Source: Brevundimonas sp. Root608
GTDB taxonomy: Bacteria > Pseudomonadota > Alphaproteobacteria > Caulobacterales > Caulobacteraceae
DNA length: 64,000 nucleotides
Assembly: GCF_001427825.1 (NCBI RefSeq)
Contig: NZ_LMGT01000005.1
Location: 186,001 to 250,000, forward strand
Direction: 5' to 3'
Shown: one piece after another, positions 1 through 8,271 of the stretch
How the letters are laid out: each line of letters begins with the position of its first letter
Position numbering within the stretch: the first letter of the stretch is position 1
Notes under the pieces: generated by a model
Seen by the model: the letters and a program-made list of their open reading frames with translations, nothing else
Database searches by the model: none
What the model was told of the DNA's origin: nothing
Made by a program: the position numbers and the translations under genes

Positions 1-26
1 ACGACGGAGCTGTCGGATGGCCCTGA
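1..26 (+). other. possible tail of an upstream gene
   Basis: Frame 3 is open from the window edge to a TGA at 24-26 and reads DGAVGWP at its end. It overlaps the pyrD start by ten bases, as short overlapping operon genes often do. Too little is present to name it. Confidence 0.3.
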
Positions 27-1054
27 GCGACCTCGGCGCCGCCCTGCTGCGACGGCTGGATCCCGAGGTCGCGCACGGTCTGGCGATCCGCGCCCTTCAG
101 ATCGCGCCCCTGCCGGCGCCGCCCGCCGACGACCCCATTCTGAAGACCCGTCTGGCGGGGCTCGAACTGCTGAACCCGGTCGGCCTCGCGGCCGGTCTGG
201 ACAAGAACGGCGAGGCCCTGCGAGGGCTGGCGCGCCTCGGCTTCGGTTTCGTGGAGTGCGGCTCGGTCACCCCGCGGCCACAGGCCGGCAACCCGAAGCC
301 GCGCCTGTTCCGCCTCTCGGAAGACCGCGCCATCATCAACCGGATGGGGTTCAACAACGCGGGCCTCGAGGCCTTTGCCGCCCGCCTGGCGAATCGCCCG
401 CGCACGGTGGTCGTCGGCGCCAATCTCGGGGCCAACAAGGACACGGACGACAAGGCGGCCGACTATGTCACGGGTCTGAGGCGCCTGCGCGGCCTCAGCG
501 ACTATGTCACGGTCAACGTCTCCTCGCCCAACACGCCGGGACTGCGCGCTCTCCAGGGCCGGGCGGCGCTGGACGACCTGCTGGGCCGATTGAACGAGGC
601 CCGGGCCGGCGATCCGACGCCGGTTTTCCTCAAGATCGCGCCCGACCTGACGCCTGACGAGATCGCCCTGATCGTCGAGGCCAGCCTGGACCACGGCATC
701 GACGGCCTGATCGTCGCCAACACCACCCTGGATCGGCCCGACAGCCTGCGCTCGCCGGACCGCGGCGAAGCGGGCGGCCTGTCCGGCGCGCCCCTGAAGG
801 CCCGCGCCATGAAGGCGCTGCGCGCCGCGGCGACGGCGTCGGCCGGACGCCTGCCCCTGATCGCGGTCGGCGGGATCGATTCCGGGGCCGAGGCCTACGC
901 CCGGATCCGCGCCGGCGCTTCGGCCGTCCAGCTCTATTCGGCCCTGATATACGACGGCCCGGGGCTCGTCGCGCGGATCAAACGGGACCTCGCCGCCCGC
1001 CTGCGCGCCGACGGATTTTCGACGGTGTCCGAGGCCGTTTCAGCGGCCCGTTGA
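17..1054 (+). CDS. pyrD: quinone-dependent dihydroorotate dehydrogenase (class 2)
   Basis: Oxidises dihydroorotate to orotate in de novo pyrimidine synthesis and passes electrons to membrane quinone. At 345 residues it has the usual class 2 length, with the amphipathic N-terminal extension (about residues 1-30) that docks these enzymes on the inner membrane. The FMN-barrel landmarks are visible: GSVTPRPQAGNPKPR near residue 82, NRMGFNN near 108, and NVSSPNTPGLR at 167-177, which carries the class 2 catalytic serine. The C-terminal phosphate-binding part includes AVGGIDSG and QLYSALIYDGPG. The ATG at 17 follows an ACGGAG ribosome site. It precedes the histidine kinase gene by about 65 bp; no functional link between them is evident. 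Confidence 0.96.
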   Translation: MALSDLGAALLRRLDPEVAHGLAIRALQIAPLPAPPADDPILKTRLAGLELLNPVGLAAGLDKNGEALRGLARLGFGFVECGSVTPRPQAGNPKPRLFRLSEDRAIINRMGFNNAGLEAFAARLANRPRTVVVGANLGANKDTDDKAADYVTGLRRLRGLSDYVTVNVSSPNTPGLRALQGRAALDDLLGRLNEARAGDPTPVFLKIAPDLTPDEIALIVEASLDHGIDGLIVANTTLDRPDSLRSPDRGEAGGLSGAPLKARAMKALRAAATASAGRLPLIAVGGIDSGAEAYARIRAGASAVQLYSALIYDGPGLVARIKRDLAARLRADGFSTVSEAVSAAR

Positions 1055-1119
1055 CGGAGCGTTAGGGCAACGCGGGCATAGTGCGCGCACGGGCGAAACC
1101 GCCTTGTTCGGGGAACCGC

Positions 1120-3063
1120 ATGGCGATCGCCAAAGTCGATACGCAGGCCTCAAATCCCGCACCGGCGGACGACTGGGCGATGGCGATCCGTCAGCGGCGC
1201 AAGGCGTTGCTGCAGCGGCTCGGCATGTCCGCGGCCAGCGCCCTGATCTTCAGCCCGCTGCTCGGCTGGCCGTTGAGCGTCGGCTGGGTCGTCGGCTATT
1301 TCATCATCCAGGCTCTCGATCTGTGGATTTTCGGCCCGATCAACAGCGGCCGGACAAACCGTCTGCAAGGCCTGCGCGGGATCGCCGGGTGGCTCATACT
1401 GACCGTCAACGCCGGCTATTTCGGCAGCCTGTCGGTTCCGTTGTGGCTCGCGGGCGGCCCGATGGGCGGCATCTGCGCCGCCCTGCTGTTGTCCGCCGGC
1501 GCCATTTATTCGGTGATCAACGCTCCCCGGTCGAAGTCCGTCATGCTGCTGACCGCTTCGTTCCAGTTTCTCTATCTGTCGGCGACGCCGGTCTTCATGG
1601 CGATCTATGGCGCGTCAACGGGCTTCGTGACCGCAGCGGCCATCGCCGTGGGCGTCTTCATCACCTACTGCCTGTCGACCTGGCAGCGCATGAACGAGGC
1701 GCGCCTGGCGGAAAGCGCGGCGCGGATCGAGGCCGACCAGAAGCGATCGGACGCCGAACGCATCATGGAGGGCCGCAGCGCCTTCCTGGCCGCCATCGGC
1801 CACGATCTTCGCACCCCCATCAGCGCCATCCTGACCGGTGCGGCCGAACTGGAGCGCGGCGCGACCGACGCCTCCGCGCGGTCACAGGCCCATCTGATCA
1901 CGGACGCCGGCTTCATGATGAAGGCCCTGCTGGACGATCTTCTGGATCACGCCAAGCTGGACGCCGGACACATGACGGTGGACCAGGTCGACTTCGATCT
2001 GCGCGACCTGCTGAACCAGACCGTCCGCCTCTGGCGCGGGCCGGCCCGCGCCAAGGGACTCAAATTGCGGGTCGAGGGCGCCGCCTTCGTCCCCGCGGCC
2101 GTGCGCGGCGATCCGATGCGCCTGCGTCAGGTCCTGAACAATCTGATCTCCAATGCGATGAAGTTCACCGACACCGGATCGATCACCCTGCGCCTGCAGG
2201 CCTGGCCGGACGAGCCGGGCGGCCACGCGGTGCTGATCGAGATCGCCGACACCGGTCCCGGCATGACCCCCGAACAGGTCGGGCGTCTGTTCACGCCCTT
2301 CGACCAGACCATCGCCGGGGTCAGCGCCGTCCATGGCGGAACCGGCCTGGGCCTGGCCATCAGCCGCCAGCTGGTCCAGTTGATGGACGGACGCCTGACC
2401 GCCCGCAGCCAGCCCGGCGTCGGCTCCCGCTTCACCCTGTCCCTGCACCTCCAGCCGGGCGAGGCCGTCCCGGCCGGCACGCCGGCCCTGGACCAGCAGA
2501 GCCGCGACGCCGTCGCCCGTTCCCTGTCGGGCAGCCGCTCGGCCGCCGCCGAACAGATCGCCGCGCCCCAGCCCCTGTACGAGGCGCCCCCGGCCCCCGC
2601 GTCGCTCGCCGCCGCCGCGGAGCCCGGGCAGGAGGAGGACGACGAGGGCCGGCCCATGCGGGTGCTGGTGGTCGACGACCACGACATCAACCGCCGCGCC
2701 ATCCAGCTGATCCTGCAGCCGCTGGGCTGCGACATCGCCACCGCCGCCGACGGCATGGCGGCGCTCAGGATTTGCGAGCACACCGCCTTCGACCTGATCT
2801 TCATGGACGTGCGGATGCCGGAACTGGACGGCCGCGAGACCACCCGCCGCATCCGCGCCGGCGACGGCCCCAACGTCGGCGTGCCGATCATCGCCGTCAC
2901 GGCCGACACGGCGGCCGAGGACATCGCCGCCTGCACGGCGGCGGGCATGACCTATTTCGTGCCCAAGCCGATCACCCCGCCGATGCTGCTGGAGGCCATC
3001 ACCCATGTGATGACCATGGCTCAGGGGGAAGACGTCGACGAGGCGCAGACCGTAGCCGCCTGA
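1120..3063 (+). CDS. membrane-bound hybrid histidine kinase with receiver domain
   Basis: A sensor kinase of 647 residues. The first ~190 residues hold about six hydrophobic segments without a recognisable periplasmic sensor domain. Next come a short coiled linker (residues about 190-215), a HisKA domain with the phospho-acceptor H228 in GHDLRTP, and a HATPase domain with N box NNLISNAMKFT, G1 DTGPGM and G2 GGTGLGLAIS. After a roughly 80-residue Pro/Ala-rich linker lies a receiver with acidic pair VVDDHD, phospho-acceptor D563 in FMDVRMP and the conserved lysine in PKPI. An open GTG start exists at 1081, but the ATG at 1120 gives a cleaner N-terminus. The architecture recalls Caulobacter cell-cycle and polarity hybrid kinases, but I cannot assign an ortholog. 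No cognate regulator lies next to it. The 3' end overlaps the opposing vsr gene by 43 bp. Confidence 0.9.
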   Translation: MAIAKVDTQASNPAPADDWAMAIRQRRKALLQRLGMSAASALIFSPLLGWPLSVGWVVGYFIIQALDLWIFGPINSGRTNRLQGLRGIAGWLILTVNAGYFGSLSVPLWLAGGPMGGICAALLLSAGAIYSVINAPRSKSVMLLTASFQFLYLSATPVFMAIYGASTGFVTAAAIAVGVFITYCLSTWQRMNEARLAESAARIEADQKRSDAERIMEGRSAFLAAIGHDLRTPISAILTGAAELERGATDASARSQAHLITDAGFMMKALLDDLLDHAKLDAGHMTVDQVDFDLRDLLNQTVRLWRGPARAKGLKLRVEGAAFVPAAVRGDPMRLRQVLNNLISNAMKFTDTGSITLRLQAWPDEPGGHAVLIEIADTGPGMTPEQVGRLFTPFDQTIAGVSAVHGGTGLGLAISRQLVQLMDGRLTARSQPGVGSRFTLSLHLQPGEAVPAGTPALDQQSRDAVARSLSGSRSAAAEQIAAPQPLYEAPPAPASLAAAAEPGQEEDDEGRPMRVLVVDDHDINRRAIQLILQPLGCDIATAADGMAALRICEHTAFDLIFMDVRMPELDGRETTRRIRAGDGPNVGVPIIAVTADTAAEDIAACTAAGMTYFVPKPITPPMLLEAITHVMTMAQGEDVDEAQTVAA

Positions 3064-3470
3064 CCCCGCACTTCGGTCGCCAGCCGATCGGCGAAACCGT
3101 CGGCCTTCATCGCGCATTCCCAGACCGTGACCACGCGCCAGCCGTCGGCCGTCAGCGCCGCCCGGCTGGCCTCGTCGCGCCTCCGGTTGCGGTCGATCTT
3201 CGCGATCCAGTAGGCGGCGTTGGCCTTGGGCTGTCGGCCGCCTCTCGGGCAGTCATGGCCGTGCCAGAAACAGCCGTGCACGAACACGGCGACACGCCGC
3301 CCCTTCATCACCAGATCGGGCCGGCCCGGCAGGCCCGCGCCGCCCAGCCGGTAGCCGATGCCCGCCGCGCGCAAGATGCGGCGCACGGCCAGTTCAGGCG
3401 CGGTGTCGCGGCCCTTCACGCGGCGCATGACGGCGCTGCGCTGTTCCGGGGTGAAGACGTCTGTGGTCAC
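3021..3470 (-). CDS. vsr: very short patch repair endonuclease-like protein
   Basis: Vsr nucleases nick 5' of the T in T:G mismatches created by deamination of 5-methylcytosine. This 149-residue protein has the usual length and opening (FTPEQRSAVMRRVKGRDTAP), the GRPDLV strand with its catalytic aspartate, and the core FVHGCFWHGHDCP followed by W and R residues typical of the family. The start is GTG at 3470. No Dcm-type cytosine methyltransferase gene is visible in the window, so it is an orphan here. Its 3' end runs 43 bp into the end of the histidine kinase gene on the other strand. Confidence 0.9.
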   Translation of the reverse strand: MTTDVFTPEQRSAVMRRVKGRDTAPELAVRRILRAAGIGYRLGGAGLPGRPDLVMKGRRVAVFVHGCFWHGHDCPRGGRQPKANAAYWIAKIDRNRRRDEASRAALTADGWRVVTVWECAMKADGFADRLATEVRGQAATVCASSTSSP

Positions 3471-3510
3471 GATCCAGACCTCTCGCGCCGCGTCGCGAGC
3501 GGTCGCGCCT

Positions 3511-3996
3511 CTAGAGCTGCGCCAGCAGATGCTCCGCCGACGAGACCTTGAACTCGCCCGGCTGTTCGATGTTCAGCTGCTCGACGACGCCGTCCCTGAC
3601 CAGCATGGAATAGCGCTGCGAGCGCTCGCCCATGCCGAAGCCCTTGGCGTCCATCGACAGGCCCAGCTGGCGGGTGAAGTCGCCGTTGCCGTCGCCCAGC
3701 ATGACGATGTCGTCCTTGCCGATGCCCTGGCTGTCGGCCCAGGCGCCCATGACGAAGGCGTCGTTGACCGAAACGCAGGCGATCGTGTCCACGCCCTTGG
3801 CGACAAGGTCCTGGCGGAGGTCCTTGAAGCCCGGCAGATGCTTCGCCGAACAGGTCGGGGTGAAGGCCCCGGGGACGGCGAACAGGGCCACGGTCCTGCC
3901 GGCGAAGATGTCGTCGGTGGTGACGGGTTTGGGGCCGTCGTCGGTGGCGCGGGTGAGGTTGGACGAGGGGATGCGGTCGCCGATCTGGACGGTCAT
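3511..3996 (-). CDS. Prx5-type peroxiredoxin
   Basis: Thiol peroxidase that reduces hydrogen peroxide and organic peroxides in the cytoplasm. The 161-residue protein matches the atypical Prx5 (AhpE/PrxV-like, often glutaredoxin-coupled) family in length. The peroxidatic cysteine is C49 in PGAFTPTCSAKHLPGF, with the conserved Pro/Thr/Cys triad. Downstream SVNDAFVMGAWA and the final VSSAEHLLAQL are also family features. It follows vsr on the same strand by about 40 bp, with no obvious functional tie. No OxyR gene or operator is visible nearby. Confidence 0.93.
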   Translation of the reverse strand: MTVQIGDRIPSSNLTRATDDGPKPVTTDDIFAGRTVALFAVPGAFTPTCSAKHLPGFKDLRQDLVAKGVDTIACVSVNDAFVMGAWADSQGIGKDDIVMLGDGNGDFTRQLGLSMDAKGFGMGERSQRYSMLVRDGVVEQLNIEQPGEFKVSSAEHLLAQL

Positions 3997-4113
3997 GGGC
4001 AGGCTCCGGGAGGGGGTGTGAGGACCAAACGTGCCGATCAGATAGGCGTTGCCGCCGCTCCCGCCAACCGGTCACGCCTTGCAGACGCCGCCATCCGCAC
4101 CAATGATAGGGTC

Positions 4114-4683
4114 ATGGACGAATTCCAATCCCTGGCCGGCCGGCTTCTGGTGGCCATGCCCGGCATCAGCGACCCCCGGTTCGAGCACGCGGTCATCCTG
4201 ATCTGCGCCCACCGGCCGGACCACGCCATGGGCCTGAGGCTGGACCGCCCCGCGCCCGGCGTGAACCTGAAGAAGGTGCTGACCAAACTCGACACCGCCG
4301 CGCCCGACGACGCCGACAGCCGCGCCGTGCTGATCGGCGGGCCGGTGGAGCGCGAGCGGGGCTTCGTGCTGCATACCGACGACTGGCTGGTCGACGACGC
4401 CTCCCTGGCCTTCGGCGCGGGCTTCGCCATGACCGGCACCCGCGAGGCCCTGCTGGCCATGGTCGATCCGGCGACGGGTCCGCATCGCTCCGTGCTGCTG
4501 CTCGGCTACGCCGGCTGGGACGAAGGGCAGCTGGAGGAGGAACTGGGCGAGAATGTCTGGCTGACCGCCGACGCCGATCCCGAACTCATCTTCGACCCCG
4601 ACCACGAGAGCAAATGGGGCCGGGTGCTGGCCGGTCTGGGCGTGGATCCGGCGCGATTGTCGGGACAGATCGGCCGGGCCTAG
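4114..4683 (+). CDS. YqgE/AlgH family protein (UPF0301)
   Basis: A 189-residue member of the conserved YqgE/AlgH family, whose biochemical role is unsettled. Diagnostic stretches are the opening GRLLVAMPGISDPRFEHAVI, then HRPDHAMGLRLDRP, LIGGPVERERGFVLH and LLGYAGWDEGQLEEEL. An open frame extends far upstream to 3358, but family homology begins at the ATG at 4114, which I take as the start. It converges with pdeA: the two stop codons overlap within a CTAG at 4680-4683. Confidence 0.93.
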   Translation: MDEFQSLAGRLLVAMPGISDPRFEHAVILICAHRPDHAMGLRLDRPAPGVNLKKVLTKLDTAAPDDADSRAVLIGGPVERERGFVLHTDDWLVDDASLAFGAGFAMTGTREALLAMVDPATGPHRSVLLLGYAGWDEGQLEEELGENVWLTADADPELIFDPDHESKWGRVLAGLGVDPARLSGQIGRA

Positions 4684-6347
4684 GCCGACCGGGCCTTGAT
4701 CGGCGCCGTGCCGTCGGCCAGCGATTCGTTCAGATACACCTCGGCCTCCTGGGCCGGCAGGGCCGGGGCGTAGCCGAAGCCCTGGCCGTAGTGGCACTGG
4801 GCGTCGAGCAGCAGCTTGGCGAGGCCGGCGTTCTCGACCCCCTCGGCGACGACGTCGAGACCGAGGTCGCGGCCGAGATTGACCACCGACTTGACGATCT
4901 TGGCCGAGCCCTCGTCCTTGTCCATGGTCAGGACGAAGTAGCGGTCGATCTTCAGCGTATCGAACGGCAGCTTGGCCAGCCAGGTCAGGGACGAGAAGCC
5001 GGTGCCGAAATCGTCGAGCGCCAGCGACGCGCCCGCTTCGCGCAGCCGGGTCAGGGTCTCGGCCGCGCGCGAGGTGTCGCGCATGATGTCGCCCTCGGTC
5101 ACCTCCAGCTTCAGCGCGCCCTTGGGCAGGCCGGCCTCGGTGATGATGCGGGTGACGTCGTCGACCAGATCCGGCCGCTCGATCTCGCCGACCGACAGGT
5201 TCACACTGCAGAACAGCTTGCCCGCCGCCGGGTGGCGCGCCAGCCATTCGGCCAGCTGTCGCGACGCCGAGGTCATCATCAGCAGCCCCAGCTCGTTCAT
5301 CAGGCCCATCTCGTCGGCCAGGCCGAGGAATTCGTCGGGCGGCACCAGCCCGCGCTTCGGATGGCGCCAGCGGGCCAGGGCCTCGAACCCGGCCACCGCC
5401 CCCGTCAGCAGATTGACGATCGGCTGGTAGAAGGGCTCGATCTCGCCGCGGACGAAGGCGTTCCTCAGGTCGGCCTCGAGCGCCAGACGGGACAGGCTGT
5501 CGCTTTCCAGCGCCCGGCCATAGGCGGCGGCCCCGCCGCGGCCCGCCAGCTTGGCCTGTTCGACGGCCAGTTCGACCCGGCGCAGCAGTTCGGCCGGATC
5601 GGGCGCGTCCGGCCCGCCCTCGGCCGCCGCCGAGCCGATCGACACGGTCGGATAGATGTCGAAACCGGCGATTCTCAGGGGTTGTTCAAGCGCCTCCCGC
5701 ACCCGTTCGGCCACGGCGCCCGATCCTCTCGGCGCCAGGACCGCGAACTCGTCCTCGCCGATGCGGGCCGCGTTGGCGTCATGGGCGAAGGCGGCGTTCA
5801 GGCGCGAGCCGAGGGCCGACAGCACAAGATCGGCCCGGGCGTGGCCCAGGGCTTCGTTCAGGCGGCGCAGGCGGTCCACGTCGGCCACAACGAGCTCATA
5901 GTCGCCGGGCTGGGTCAGCAGTTCGCCGGCGCGGGCCAGGAAGGTGCGGCGGTCCAGCAAGCCGGTCAGGTGATCGCGATGCGAGGCGGCGAATTTGGCC
6001 TCCAGGGCCACCACCCCGGCGGCGCGCAGCCCGTCTTCCAGCCAGACGCCGCGCCAGATGCAGGTTTCGGCGTCGCGCATGCGCAGCCGGATGGCGACCT
6101 CGGTCCCCTCCTCCTGCGGTTTGAGGATCTTTTCGGCCAGGGAGCGGTCCTGCGGGGTCGCCACGGCGGTGAAGGCGGCGCCCGAACACTCCGGCGCCAG
6201 CGGCCCCAGGCCCAGGGCGCGGGTGGCCCCGGTGAATCGCATCTGGTCGTCGGCGGGCGTCCATATCCATAGGGCAGTGTCGGCCGCCGCCAGCGCCTCG
6301 ATGGCGGTCGTCGCGTCCCAGGCCAGACTTCTGGAGCGAGTGTTCAA
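4680..6347 (-). CDS. pdeA: PAS-GGDEF-EAL cyclic-di-GMP phosphodiesterase, PdeA-like
   Basis: Predicted to hydrolyse c-di-GMP to pGpG. Of 555 residues, about 1-115 form a PAS-like sensor domain. About 125-280 form a GGDEF domain with the degenerate signature GEDEF at 197-201. About 285-545 form an EAL domain with E322-A-L, the DDFGTGFSSL loop at 445-454 and the EGVE motif. GEDEF is what is known from Caulobacter PdeA (CC3396), where the inactive cyclase domain binds GTP and activates the EAL domain; that protein is also a CpdR/ClpXP substrate at the G1-S transition. All key EAL residues appear intact. The only upstream in-frame start that keeps the PAS domain is TTG at 6347. Orthology is inferred from architecture and motif. 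Confidence 0.82.
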   Translation of the reverse strand: MNTRSRSLAWDATTAIEALAAADTALWIWTPADDQMRFTGATRALGLGPLAPECSGAAFTAVATPQDRSLAEKILKPQEEGTEVAIRLRMRDAETCIWRGVWLEDGLRAAGVVALEAKFAASHRDHLTGLLDRRTFLARAGELLTQPGDYELVVADVDRLRRLNEALGHARADLVLSALGSRLNAAFAHDANAARIGEDEFAVLAPRGSGAVAERVREALEQPLRIAGFDIYPTVSIGSAAAEGGPDAPDPAELLRRVELAVEQAKLAGRGGAAAYGRALESDSLSRLALEADLRNAFVRGEIEPFYQPIVNLLTGAVAGFEALARWRHPKRGLVPPDEFLGLADEMGLMNELGLLMMTSASRQLAEWLARHPAAGKLFCSVNLSVGEIERPDLVDDVTRIITEAGLPKGALKLEVTEGDIMRDTSRAAETLTRLREAGASLALDDFGTGFSSLTWLAKLPFDTLKIDRYFVLTMDKDEGSAKIVKSVVNLGRDLGLDVVAEGVENAGLAKLLLDAQCHYGQGFGYAPALPAQEAEVYLNESLADGTAPIKARSA

Positions 6348-6390
6348 ACGCTTACCGGTCCTGATGGAGAGCCCCAGGGATCACCCCTGG

Positions 6391-6981
6391 TCAGCCGCCG
6401 CGCGCGGCTCCGTCATTCACGACGCCGAACAGGAGATGATCTGCCCATGCGCCGTTAATTTTGAGATAAGCCCGGGCTTCGCCCTCGAGGACGAAGCCGG
6501 CCTTTTCCAGAACGCGACGCGAGGCGAGGTTGCCGGGCACGCAGGCCGCATCGACCCGGTGCAGGTTCAGATCGTCGAAGGCGTAGGCGACCATGGCCCG
6601 CACCGCCGCCGTGGCGTGTCCCCGGCCCGCGAAGGGCTGGCCGATCCAGTAGCCCAGCGTCCCCGTCTCGGCCACGCCGCGGCGCACGTTGGACAGGGTG
6701 ATGGCCCCGACGAGCGCCTGGTCGGCGTCGGCGAAGATGAAGAAGGGCCAGGCGTTGCCGGCCTCCATTTCGCGGGCGTAGATGGACAGCCGACGCTTGT
6801 AGGCGGCCCGGGTCAGGTCGTCCTCGGGCCAGCTGGGCTCCCACGGTTGCAGATAGGCGTGGCTGGCCTGACGCAGGGCGGCCCAGGCGTCGTGATCCCC
6901 GGCGCGCGGGGCTCTCAGGGTGACTCCGCCCCCCTTCACGACCGGACCGGTCGCCTCGTTGATCCAGTCCAGCAGGGCCAT
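6391..6981 (-). CDS. RimJ/RimL-type GNAT N-acetyltransferase
   Basis: A 196-residue acetyl-CoA-dependent acetyltransferase of the ribosomal-protein-serine/alanine (RimJ/RimL) type. The opening VTLRAPRAGDHDAWAALR, the acetyl-CoA pyrophosphate loop GQPFAGRGHATAAVRAM and the segment SRRVLEKAGFVLEGEARAYL, followed by DHLLFGV, are standard family landmarks. The true substrate cannot be read from sequence. It starts about 24 bp after the M16 peptidase stop and likely shares that transcript at the end of the cytochrome oxidase run. pdeA begins about 44 bp further on. Confidence 0.92.
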   Translation of the reverse strand: MALLDWINEATGPVVKGGGVTLRAPRAGDHDAWAALRQASHAYLQPWEPSWPEDDLTRAAYKRRLSIYAREMEAGNAWPFFIFADADQALVGAITLSNVRRGVAETGTLGYWIGQPFAGRGHATAAVRAMVAYAFDDLNLHRVDAACVPGNLASRRVLEKAGFVLEGEARAYLKINGAWADHLLFGVVNDGAARGG

Positions 6982-7005
6982 GAGGTCAGACTAGCGGGCC
7001 GGCGC

Positions 7006-8271
7006 TCAGCCGAAAAGAGCCTCGCGGAAGGCGGCACCGGCCGGCGCGGCCGCCTTCGGCCCCAGCACCGCGGTCGCGGCCTTTCCGGCCCCCAGCGACA
7101 TCGCCGCGGCGGCGCGCACGTCCTCGGCGGTCGGCGCCAGCATTCGCTCGGCCATGGTTTCCGAGGAGATCGGCGCGCCGAACATCAGCACCTGGGCCGC
7201 CGCCCGGCCGGCGCGGGCCGCCGGGCTTTCGTCCGACATCCACAGCCCGGCGTTCATCACCGCCTTGGCCCGCGACAGCTCCGCCGCCGTCGGTCCGGTC
7301 CCGGCGAGGGCCTTGAGCTCGGCGGCGCAGACCCCGGCCAGTTCGACCGCCCGTTCGGCGGCGGCTCCGGCGTAGATGCCGAGGATGCCCGTGTCCTCAT
7401 AGGGTTCGTGGTAGGCGTCGATGGCGTAGGCCAGCCCCCGCTCCTCGCGGGCGCTCTGGAACAGGCGCGAGGCCATGCCGCCGCCCAGGATTTCGGTCAT
7501 CAGCCGCGCGGCCGCATAGGCCGGATCTCCGGCGGCGGGCGCCGGCAGCTGGAAGACGATGTTGGCCTGTTCGATCCGCCGCGACAGGGCGGCGCCGCCG
7601 CCGGTGAAATGCGGCGTCTGCGGTTCCTGCGCGGGCGCGCCGGTCTCGGAGCCGAACCAGCGCTCGGCCAGGGCCAGCAGCTCGGCCTCGTCCACGGCGC
7701 CGGACACGGCGACCACCATCCGATCGGGCGAGTACAGCCGGGCCCGCCAGTCGCTGATCGACGCCCGCGTGATCGGCTTCAGGCTTTTCACCGAGCCGAG
7801 AATCGGCCGGCCCAGCGGCTGGCGGGCATAGGCTTGGGTCTGGGCCATTTCGAAGACGTGGTCGTCGGGCGTGTCGAAGGCCTCGGCGATCTCCTGGGCG
7901 ACCACGTCCTTCTCGCGTTCGATCTCGTCGGGATCGAGCGTTGGGCGAAACACCAGATCCGACACCACCTGCATGGCCAAGGGCAGCGAGCCGTCCAGCG
8001 CCCGCACCTCGAAACTGGTTCGCTCATAGCCCGTGGAGGCGTTCAGCGACCCGCCCTCGGCCTCGATCCGCTCGACGATCTCGCGTGCGCCCATGTCGCC
8101 CGCGCCCTTGAAGACCAGGTGTTCGAGACAATGGGACCAGCCCGAGGTCGCCTCGGTCTCCCATTTCGCCCCGCCGCGCACGGCGACCGTCAGGGCCAGG
8201 GTGCGCAGGCCGGGCATGGGATCGCAGACGACGCGGACGCCGTTGGACAGGGTGTGGAGGGTGGCGGTCAG
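7006..8271 (-). CDS. M16 family zinc peptidase (processing-peptidase-like), apparent CTG start
   Basis: An insulinase/mitochondrial-processing-peptidase family protein. The inverted zinc motif HCLEH is in SHCLEHLVFKG, and the distal glutamate region reads VVAQEIAEAFDTPDDHVFE. The first ATG (8217) would begin at MPGLRTLALTV, but in-frame codons upstream encode TLHTLSNGVRVVCDP, the conserved first strand of the family. Between that ATG and the upstream in-frame TAG there is no ATG, GTG or TTG. The only usable codon is CTG at 8269-8271, which overlaps the SURF1 stop (CTGA). That gives 421 residues, a normal length for this subfamily. It follows the oxidase assembly genes and probably acts in membrane or periplasmic proteolysis; the substrate is unknown. 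Confidence 0.85.
   Translation of the reverse strand: MTATLHTLSNGVRVVCDPMPGLRTLALTVAVRGGAKWETEATSGWSHCLEHLVFKGAGDMGAREIVERIEAEGGSLNASTGYERTSFEVRALDGSLPLAMQVVSDLVFRPTLDPDEIEREKDVVAQEIAEAFDTPDDHVFEMAQTQAYARQPLGRPILGSVKSLKPITRASISDWRARLYSPDRMVVAVSGAVDEAELLALAERWFGSETGAPAQEPQTPHFTGGGAALSRRIEQANIVFQLPAPAAGDPAYAAARLMTEILGGGMASRLFQSAREERGLAYAIDAYHEPYEDTGILGIYAGAAAERAVELAGVCAAELKALAGTGPTAAELSRAKAVMNAGLWMSDESPAARAGRAAAQVLMFGAPISSETMAERMLAPTAEDVRAAAAMSLGAGKAATAVLGPKAAAPAGAAFREALFG

Noticed and set aside
1104..3551. 815-codon open frame overlapping the histidine kinase
   Set aside because: Arginine/proline/glycine-rich product in a shifted frame of a high-GC gene with clear kinase motifs; a shadow.
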